Origin: Bacteroidales bacterium UBA2295
Lineage (GTDB): Bacteria > Bacteroidota > Bacteroidia > Bacteroidales > Tenuifilaceae
DNA length: 11,244 bases
Assembly (NCBI GenBank): GCA_002345825.1
Contig: DDWD01000162.1
Coordinates: 1 to 11,244 of the forward strand
Reading direction: 5' to 3'
The position numbers and the translations under genes were made by a program. The notes under the pieces are model-generated. The model was not told where the DNA came from. It made no database searches and worked only from the letters and a program-made list of their open reading frames with translations. Below, one piece after another: positions 6,636-11,244 of this stretch (positions within the stretch are counted from its first letter, which is position 1; every line of letters starts with the position of its first letter).

Positions 6636-8102
6636 TTATTGGTTCAGGTTACGCCAGCATCTTACCCATTCAATCTGCATCTGGGCAGGTAATGATTGAT
6701 TAGCAAGGCCACCTTTTACTCCAGAAGAGAATACTAGGTACGCGGGACTATCTGGAACATTTGATGATGACTCTGCATATGTTATACCGTTTATCTTCCA
6801 GGTCAACTTATTGGCAGTCCACTCTATGCCAAGGATGTAGTAGTTGTTGGTAAAGTTAAAGCCGCTTAAAGGAGCTTTAAAGCTACGCATTTTATCACCA
6901 TTCATCCAATACATTGACCCCTGAACGCTTGGTTTTTTGCTCCCATTCTGGCGAAAAACATCAATGTGCGGAACCATCGTGTCGCCCACAAGCCAGAAAG
7001 CATGGAAAAGGTTGGGGGCCATTGTGAACTTAACCTTGGCCTCAAATTTCCCATATAATTGACGGAAAGTTTGTCCGGTGTTTATTATGCCCGAGGTGTA
7101 CTCGAATGATTTTGGAACAAAACCATATCGCTTATCCCATGAAAGCCCTTCAGCTTTCTCTCTCTTTGTAATAATCTTTAAGGTATTACTATCAAGTTCA
7201 ATGTTTTTCCCATCGGTATATGCGTGCTGATCTCCTGCTAGTGAATAGCTTTTGTGAATTAGTGCCTCTCCCCAGAAGTAGCGGGGCAGCCATTTTTCAG
7301 TATTCAGGCTATTGCCATCGAACTCATCAGCAAAGGAAAGTTCCCAACGCTTAATCTCATCAAACTTTTTGGAGTTCTGGGTCTTATGGAACCAAACAAT
7401 TTTTTCCGATTTGTCCAAATTTTGATATTCAACCAGTTTCTGGTATGCCTCGGTTTTTTTAAACTTATCTTTGGAGAGCAAGTATTCTTTACGCTCTGCA
7501 AATTCGCTAGATGATATGTATTTTTCTAATTCGTAGTATTGGGTTACAGTATCAGTGCCCTCTAGCGCAAGGTAATCTTTCAGGGGTTTCCAGTTCTTAA
7601 GTTTAAAATATTTTTTTAATTCAGCGTCTTTCTGCAAATTGTTGAACTCTGTCTCCTTTTGGTATTCTTCGGTGTTGTTCTTTTTGTGCTCCTTGCGTTG
7701 ACCCTTGTACTCCGATGAGTTTACAAACTGCTTTAGATCCTGATAACGTGAGGGTTTGTCGGAGTTTTCAATTGAAGCAATAAAATCAGGAGTATCGGAA
7801 TTTTTAACGTGGAGGTAGTTTTTTATTGCCTTGCTTTTTTTCAGGTTCTTGAGTTCAAGTTCACGTTTGTGCTCCTGAGATCCATTGTATTTTAGCTGGC
7901 CTAGTTCCTGTTTTACTTTTTCGGGTTCTCCCGACTCTACAAATTCTTTTAATGCGAGGTAATTCTTATACTCATCCGACTCACCAAATTGTAAAAATTC
8001 GGCATACTCTTCCCTTAGAGCATACTCCCTCTTTTCGTACTCTTCGGTTTTGGGGAACTGCCCAAAGAGTTTTAGCGTTGCAAGGCGTAGGTTTAGTGCC
8101 AT
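6636..8102 (-). CDS. Helical-repeat protein with catalytically degenerate GH16 (laminarinase-like) domain
   Basis: The product has 488 residues. Residues about 19-250 are highly charged and predicted helical, with three ~70-residue repeats anchored on Y-x-x-L-x-x-[FY]-[VI]-x-S-x-E (from 48, 120 and 189). Residues about 253-488 read as a GH16 beta-sandwich: W-E-L-S-F-A-D-E-F-D-G, then L-N-T-E-K-W-L-P-R-Y, G-K-F-E-A-K-V-K, H-A-F-W-L-V-G, and I-E-W-V-R-C-W at the end. Active GH16 enzymes carry E-x-D-x-x-E, in which the two Glu are nucleophile and acid/base. Here it reads H379-I-D381-V-F-R384, so both are lost and hydrolysis is unlikely. No signal peptide or lipobox is seen at the N-terminus, unlike secreted laminarinases. 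Start ATG 8102 is 35 bp after the SiaC-family gene on the same strand, suggesting one transcript. A role as an intracellular carbohydrate-binding or scaffold protein is inference. The GH16 fold is fairly sure; the function is unknown. Confidence 0.8.
   Translation of the reverse strand: MALNLRLATLKLFGQFPKTEEYEKREYALREEYAEFLQFGESDEYKNYLALKEFVESGEPEKVKQELGQLKYNGSQEHKRELELKNLKKSKAIKNYLHVKNSDTPDFIASIENSDKPSRYQDLKQFVNSSEYKGQRKEHKKNNTEEYQKETEFNNLQKDAELKKYFKLKNWKPLKDYLALEGTDTVTQYYELEKYISSSEFAERKEYLLSKDKFKKTEAYQKLVEYQNLDKSEKIVWFHKTQNSKKFDEIKRWELSFADEFDGNSLNTEKWLPRYFWGEALIHKSYSLAGDQHAYTDGKNIELDSNTLKIITKREKAEGLSWDKRYGFVPKSFEYTSGIINTGQTFRQLYGKFEAKVKFTMAPNLFHAFWLVGDTMVPHIDVFRQNGSKKPSVQGSMYWMNGDKMRSFKAPLSGFNFTNNYYILGIEWTANKLTWKINGITYAESSSNVPDSPAYLVFSSGVKGGLANQSLPAQMQIEWVRCWRNLNQ
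7353..8048 (-). repeat. Three-copy ~70-residue protein repeat encoded in the GH16-like gene
   Basis: Within residues about 19-250 the anchor Y-x-x-L-x-x-[FY]-[VI]-x-S-x-E recurs at 48-59, 120-131 and 189-200, with periods of 72 and 69. The half between anchors also recurs: S-Q-E-H-K-R-E-L-E-L-K-N-L, T-E-E-Y-Q-K-E-T-E-F-N-N-L and T-E-A-Y-Q-K-L-V-E-Y-Q-N-L, each followed by K-[SD] and a basic/aromatic stretch. A partial copy starts the protein (T-E-E-Y-E-K-R-E-Y). The repeat is visible only at protein level; the DNA copies have diverged, so this is an old internal duplication. I do not recognise a named family. Confidence 0.75.
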
Positions 8103-8137
8103 TTGGTTTGGGTATGATTACATAATATTGGGACAGA

Positions 8138-8518
8138 TCATTTTGAATGTGCAATAAACTTAAATGGCACTTTAATGTTCTCCGAGTAATCCTCACCAGC
8201 CTCTATCATATCCTCATCGTCCTCAAGATAATGCCAATTAACTTCCACTTCAAAACCATTACGATGGATATCTCTAAACTTTTCAAGGAGTTTAAGAATC
8301 ATCTTAGATGACGATGTGTTGTAGTATTCAAAGTTAAAGTTGACCTTGGTGGTTTTGTTGGGCGCTTTTGCATACTCGTCGAACCATGATAGTATAGGGC
8401 AGAAAAAGGTCGACACATCCTCTGGTAAAGAATTCCCCGAAAACTCAAAGACACTGTTTTCCTTATCAAGAACAACTTTGGGCGTTTCGTTGGTGGGTTC
8501 AATTACTATCTTTTCCAT
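8138..8518 (-). CDS. SiaC-family (DUF1987) regulatory phosphoprotein
   Basis: The product has 126 residues, the usual size of the family. SiaC of Pseudomonas aeruginosa is a switch protein phosphorylated on Thr68 by the kinase SiaB and dephosphorylated by the PP2C phosphatase SiaA; unphosphorylated SiaC activates the diguanylate cyclase SiaD. Here the matching motif Y-Y-N-T-S-S-S-K places a Thr at residue 68 when counting from ATG 8518. Other family features seen are the N-terminal I-x-P-T-x-x-T-P-K-V strand, the F-E-F-S-G-x-S-x-P-E-D segment, and the acidic N-W-x-Y-x-E-D-D-E-D-M-x-E-x-G-x-D-Y near the end. Start 8518 is preferred to 8563, which would add an atypical N-terminal extension. No SiaA, SiaB or SiaD partner is in the window; the next gene, 35 bp on, is the GH16-like repeat protein. 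Family assignment is strong; the pathway here is unknown. Confidence 0.88.
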   Translation of the reverse strand: MEKIVIEPTNETPKVVLDKENSVFEFSGNSLPEDVSTFFCPILSWFDEYAKAPNKTTKVNFNFEYYNTSSSKMILKLLEKFRDIHRNGFEVEVNWHYLEDDEDMIEAGEDYSENIKVPFKFIAHSK

Positions 8519-8606
8519 AATAAGTACTTTTTCAATGCAGGTTTCAACTCTCAATGATAGCACAAAAAATTGAGATTACAATGAGTACTTCTACTTCACC
8601 GTACTA

Positions 8607-8614
8607 CAAAGTTA
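8607..8614 (-). promoter_or_regulatory. TAnnTTTG box for the siaC-GH16-like unit
   Basis: On the minus strand the bases read TAACTTTG, an exact match to the Bacteroidota -7 consensus. No TTG is found about 19 bp upstream, although an A-tract (8638-8645 on the minus strand) lies in the -35 to -45 region and could help. It predicts a leader of about 80 nt before the ATG at 8518. That leader includes a 7-bp inverted repeat (TCTCAAT at 8549-8555, ATTGAGA at 8569-8575). Use of this promoter is inferred. Confidence 0.45.
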
Positions 8615-8685
8615 ACGAAAAAGAAGCAAAATGGTTGTTTTTTTTAGAAATTATTGATTGCTATGTCATGTTACAACAAAACAGG

Positions 8686-8708
8686 GATTTCCCCCCTATT
8701 GGGGAATC
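8686..8708 (-). terminator. Terminator-like hairpin after rprY
   Basis: On the minus strand GATTCCCC (8708-8701) pairs with GGGG plus AATC (ending at 8686), with one bulged base and a short loop, followed by a moderately T-rich stretch (CCTGTTTTGTTG). It lies about 30 bp after the rprY stop and before the siaC promoter box, where the end of the rprXY transcript is expected. The T-tract is interrupted, so confidence is moderate. Confidence 0.5.
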
Positions 8709-8738
8709 AGATGCCTTGCACCATTGACGCAAATTACC

Positions 8739-9437
8739 CTAAGAATTAGATATGAGTTTGAATCCTTTGCCCCGCACGTTGATTATTTCTACAGTAGGAT
8801 CTTCACTAAGATATTTCCTTAGCTTGGTGATGTATACATCCATACTTCGCGCATTAAAGTAGCTGTCGTCAATCCATATGGTTTTGAGCGCAAAATTCCG
8901 ATCAAGAACGGAGTTCTTGTTCAGGCACAAATACCTTAACAACTCCGATTCCTTGGTGGTTAGGCGTTTTGAATCTTTCCCCAGGGTAAGCATTTGCTTG
9001 GTTACATCAAATTCGTAGTTGCCAATTTGGAAAACCTCTTGCTCTGACGATGATGGGTCATTACGAGTTCTTCTCAGGATTGCCTCAATGCGCAGGAGCA
9101 GCTCCTCAATGCTAAAAGGTTTAGTCATGTAATCATCGGCACCAAGAGTAAATCCTTCTAGTACATCTTCCTTCATCGATTTGGCTGTTAAGAATAGGAT
9201 GGGCATACTGCTGTTGATGGTTCTAATTTCCTTTGCCAACGTAAAACCATCCTTAATAGGCATCATTACATCCAGAATGCAGATATCGTAGTGGTTATTA
9301 TTAAATCCCTTATAGGCTTTCTCGCCATCCTTATATAGGTCGGTATCGTATCCTTTAGCCAGCAGGTACTCCTTTAGGAGTAGTCCTAAATTCTCGTCGT
9401 CTTCTGCAAGCAGAATTCTAACTTTTGCCTTTTCCAT
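8739..9437 (-). CDS. rprY: OmpR/PhoB-family response regulator, RprY type
   Basis: A DNA-binding response regulator of 232 residues. The receiver domain (about 6-120) has the acidic pair in A-E-D-D (12-14), the phosphoacceptor Asp56 in I-L-D-V-M-M-P, Thr84 in F-L-T-A-K and Lys106 in M-T-K-P-F. The winged-helix domain (about 135-230) carries T-T-K-E-S-E-L-L, then A-L-K-T-I-W and S-M-D-V-Y-I-T-K-L-R-K, and ends with V-R-G-K-G-F-K-L. The A-E-D-D-E-N-L-G start and the T-I-W-I-D-D-x-Y-F-N-A-R-S-M-D segment closely resemble Bacteroides RprY as I remember it. Start ATG 9437 is chosen because the receiver begins directly after it; the frame is open to 9533 but that part overlaps the kinase gene. Its start is 13 bp after the rprX stop, so the two are co-transcribed. 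The symbol is by resemblance, not by search. Confidence 0.93.
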   Translation of the reverse strand: MEKAKVRILLAEDDENLGLLLKEYLLAKGYDTDLYKDGEKAYKGFNNNHYDICILDVMMPIKDGFTLAKEIRTINSSMPILFLTAKSMKEDVLEGFTLGADDYMTKPFSIEELLLRIEAILRRTRNDPSSSEQEVFQIGNYEFDVTKQMLTLGKDSKRLTTKESELLRYLCLNKNSVLDRNFALKTIWIDDSYFNARSMDVYITKLRKYLSEDPTVEIINVRGKGFKLISNS

Positions 9438-9450
9438 AGTAGTATTTTTG

Positions 9451-11052
9451 TTAATTAAATGAGTTTTTCTCGTTTGGTCCATTCCATGGCAGGAAGCAGC
9501 TAAAAGTACTCCCCTTGCCCAGGCTGCTTTCAACCCAAATCTTTCCGCCGTGCTCCTCTAAAATTTTCTTAACATAGCATAGCCCAAGGCCAAATCCCTT
9601 AACATTGTGTATATTCCCTGTGGGCACGCGGTAAAACTGATCGAATATGCGGCGTTGGTTTTCTCTGCTAATGCCTATACCGTTGTCCTCTACTGTAAAT
9701 AATAGTCCCTTGGAAGTGTCTTTTGTTGATATGGTTATCTGTGGGTTGCCATTACGGTATTTCACTGCGTTGTCGAGCAGGTTATTCACCACATTGGTAA
9801 TGTGTATTTCATCGCCCAAAATTTCAGGCTGTTTTGCGTAAAGATTCGAAATCAATGTGCCATTCACGTTGTTTAATTGTATTTCAAACGATTGGCTAAC
9901 CTTACTGATGATTTGGTGCAGGTTGATAGGCTTAATTTTCAACTTTAGCTTTGTCTTTTCAAAGATAGCCATTTGTAGCACTTTTTCAACCTGTAATCCC
10001 AACCGTTTGCTTTCCTCTGAGATAACTCCCCCTAAATAGCCCGTTCGTTTATTCTCGTCGGGTATAGTATCGTCTTTCAGCATTTGGGCTGCCAGCGAGA
10101 TGGTTGATATGGGGGTTTTGAGCTCATGGGTCATATTGCTCACAAAATCACTTTTGATTTCCGATAATCTTTTCTGCTTAAATATGATGGCTATAGTAAC
10201 CGTAAAGCTTAGTATGATTATGATGGTGAGCAAAAAGGTAGTAAATGTCATGGTACCCAGCGAGCTCAGCACGTATGATTTCTGGTTTGGAAAGTACACC
10301 GATAAGAAGTACTTCTTTGAGAAAAAATCGTTGGGGAACATATTTTTACTAAGCTTTGTAGCGGCTGTGTTACTGTAGCCTGACGATTTGTAAACGGTGC
10401 TATCGTTCTCTGATGCAAGCTTGTACTCGTACTTAGCCTTTATGCCCAGCTTGACAAACTCGTTGCGAATAATGGTGTCGAGCACTGGATGAGGTATTCG
10501 CTCCTCGATGGGCAGTTCAATACGAATCATCTTGTCCACAATATTCTCAACGAAAACCGTTTTGTTCATCAATTTATCGTCGATAGTGATATTGAAGCCA
10601 ATCTCACCGCTTTTAGCCGATTGTCTCACGGGTTTTATATCCCATAAGTTTTTGTCAACCCTAACTACTTGAAGCGAATCGGCACCGGTAAAGTTTGCTA
10701 CAGATGGAATTTTTAGGGTATCGAGTTGCCGGAGGGTAAAAACCTGCTGGTTCTTTTCCATCGATCGAATTCCACTGCGGGTGCGATTAAATGTACTGTA
10801 GTGGTAGGTTAGCCTTGGCGAGGATGATGAGCCAGCGGTGGCATAAGGGCTAATCTCATCAATTACCTGAACTATAGTCTCCTGTCGTTCAACCTCGGTG
10901 CTAATTTTATCGAGGGCCAATTTGGCCGTTTGCCAGAACTGTTCATCTTTAACCTCAATAGCAATTTTCACCCACTTGGTTTGCACCATGATTAAACCGA
11001 TGGTTGCCAACATAATCAGGCTGGCCAATATCCATATTGCGCTGCGTCTCAT
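9451..11052 (-). CDS. rprX: Membrane sensor histidine kinase, RprX type
   Basis: A sensor kinase of 533 residues that should phosphorylate the regulator encoded 13 bp downstream. TM1 is at about 5-25 and TM2 at about 268-292, enclosing a ~240-residue periplasmic sensor region with no family I recognise. The cytoplasmic part has the H-box V-S-N-M-T-H-E-L-K-T-P-I with His309, an N-box around 423-432 (N-N-L-L-D-N-A), G1 D-N-G-I-G at 456-460, an F-box I-F-D-Q-F-Y-R at 469-475 and G2 G-F-G-L-G-L at 486-491. No HAMP domain is evident between TM2 and the H-box, as in RprX-like kinases. Start: ATG 11052 (M-R-R-S) is preferred; an in-frame GTG at 11058 would add two residues but overlaps the TAnnTTTG promoter box. 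The catalytic motifs are complete. The signal sensed cannot be read from the sequence. Confidence 0.92.
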   Translation of the reverse strand: MRRSAIWILASLIMLATIGLIMVQTKWVKIAIEVKDEQFWQTAKLALDKISTEVERQETIVQVIDEISPYATAGSSSSPRLTYHYSTFNRTRSGIRSMEKNQQVFTLRQLDTLKIPSVANFTGADSLQVVRVDKNLWDIKPVRQSAKSGEIGFNITIDDKLMNKTVFVENIVDKMIRIELPIEERIPHPVLDTIIRNEFVKLGIKAKYEYKLASENDSTVYKSSGYSNTAATKLSKNMFPNDFFSKKYFLSVYFPNQKSYVLSSLGTMTFTTFLLTIIIILSFTVTIAIIFKQKRLSEIKSDFVSNMTHELKTPISTISLAAQMLKDDTIPDENKRTGYLGGVISEESKRLGLQVEKVLQMAIFEKTKLKLKIKPINLHQIISKVSQSFEIQLNNVNGTLISNLYAKQPEILGDEIHITNVVNNLLDNAVKYRNGNPQITISTKDTSKGLLFTVEDNGIGISRENQRRIFDQFYRVPTGNIHNVKGFGLGLCYVKKILEEHGGKIWVESSLGKGSTFSCFLPWNGPNEKNSFN

Positions 11053-11057
11053 GAACA

Positions 11058-11065
11058 CAAATGTA
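11058..11065 (-). promoter_or_regulatory. TAnnTTTG box immediately upstream of rprX
   Basis: On the minus strand the bases read TACATTTG, matching TAnnTTTG, and end only 5 nt before the rprX ATG. If it is used, transcription would begin at or next to the start codon, giving a leaderless or nearly leaderless mRNA. No TTG is present at the expected -33 position, so the promoter could instead lie further upstream in 11066-11140. Confidence 0.35.
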
Positions 11066-11141
11066 AATACTTTGAAACACCTTTCTGCTAAGGGTTAACA
11101 GTATTTAACACACGTTAATTCCTATTAGCTGATTTAATGGT

Positions 11142-11149
11142 TATCTTTG
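11142..11149 (+). promoter_or_regulatory. TAnnTTTG box for a divergent gene beyond the window
   Basis: TATCTTTG on the plus strand matches the -7 consensus and is identical to the box before lepA. It points out of the right edge. No good -33 TTG is seen. The 95 bases after it contain no ATG, so the gene it serves begins outside the window and has a leader of at least about 90 nt. Confidence 0.45.
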
Positions 11150-11167
11150 CACTGTTAAATCATTCTA

Positions 11168-11184
11168 CTTTCCTCTCAGGAAAG
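11168..11184 (+). other. Small hairpin in the putative leader of the downstream gene
   Basis: CTTTCCT (11168-11174) and AGGAAAG (11178-11184) form a perfect 7-bp stem with a CTC loop, about 12-15 nt after the predicted transcription start. A T-run (11197-11202) follows after another 12 nt, too far for a normal terminator. It does not match any riboswitch I know. Confidence 0.4.
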
Positions 11185-11244
11185 ATCAATAGAGTGTTTT
11201 TTCATAGGTTTAAGGTTTTAGGGTTAATACAGGCGGGGGGGTTG

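Noticed and set aside
8519..8563. 15-residue N-terminal extension of the SiaC-family protein
   Set aside because: The family starts at M-x-x-I-x-I-x-P-T, which matches ATG 8518, and that start places the Thr phosphosite at residue 68.
8519..8738. A hidden small gene or RNA gene in the gap between siaC and rprY
   Set aside because: I see only a promoter box, an inverted repeat and a terminator-like hairpin. There is no tRNA-like or other RNA fold I recognise, and no convincing small frame.
9438..9533. Extension of the response regulator upstream into the kinase gene
   Set aside because: Receiver domains begin a few residues before the first strand, as with ATG 9437. The extension overlaps rprX and has no family similarity.
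11194..11244. Open frame from a GTG at 11194 to the right edge
   Set aside because: Only 17 codons, no ATG, and the start is ambiguous; it cannot be told from chance without sequence to the right.
1..11244. Mobile elements, CRISPR arrays, phage genes or attachment sites
   Set aside because: No transposase-like frame, no regularly spaced direct repeats and no terminal inverted repeats were seen. The gene content is housekeeping and regulatory.

Overview
The window looks like chromosome of a member of the Bacteroidota, most likely Bacteroidales or Marinilabiliales. The grounds are protein style (a short NusA with an early stop after KH2, an IF2 with a long Lys/Glu/Pro linker, an RprX/RprY-type two-component pair), repeated TAnnTTTG promoter boxes just upstream of genes, and the lack of Shine-Dalgarno sequences. 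I made no database search.

Layout. Positions 1-4648 (+ strand) carry the conserved translation/transcription cluster rimP (5' end cut off by the window), nusA and infB. A near-consensus Bacteroidota promoter lies across the nusA-infB junction, and a strong intrinsic terminator follows infB. Positions 4771-6558 (+) hold lepA (elongation factor 4) under its own TAnnTTTG box. A perfect 13-bp hairpin at 6581-6613 separates lepA from everything downstream, which is on the minus strand.

Minus strand, read from high to low coordinates. rprX (sensor histidine kinase, 11052-9451) and rprY (OmpR-type regulator, 9437-8739) form a tight operon ending near a terminator-like hairpin. A 220-bp gap contains a candidate promoter. 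Then come a SiaC-family (DUF1987) regulatory phosphoprotein gene (8518-8138) and, 35 bp later, an unusual gene (8102-6636). Its product has about 250 residues of charged helical repeats (three ~70-residue copies) fused to a GH16/laminarinase-like domain in which both catalytic glutamates are replaced (H-I-D-V-F-R where E-x-D-x-x-E is expected) and which has no signal peptide.

The first half is housekeeping. The most interesting part is the siaC plus pseudo-GH16 pair: a Thr-phosphorylated switch protein next to an apparently cytoplasmic, catalytically dead sugar-binding fold on a helical repeat scaffold. The last 190 bp (11053-11244) is a divergent intergenic region with a plus-strand promoter box pointing out of the window.
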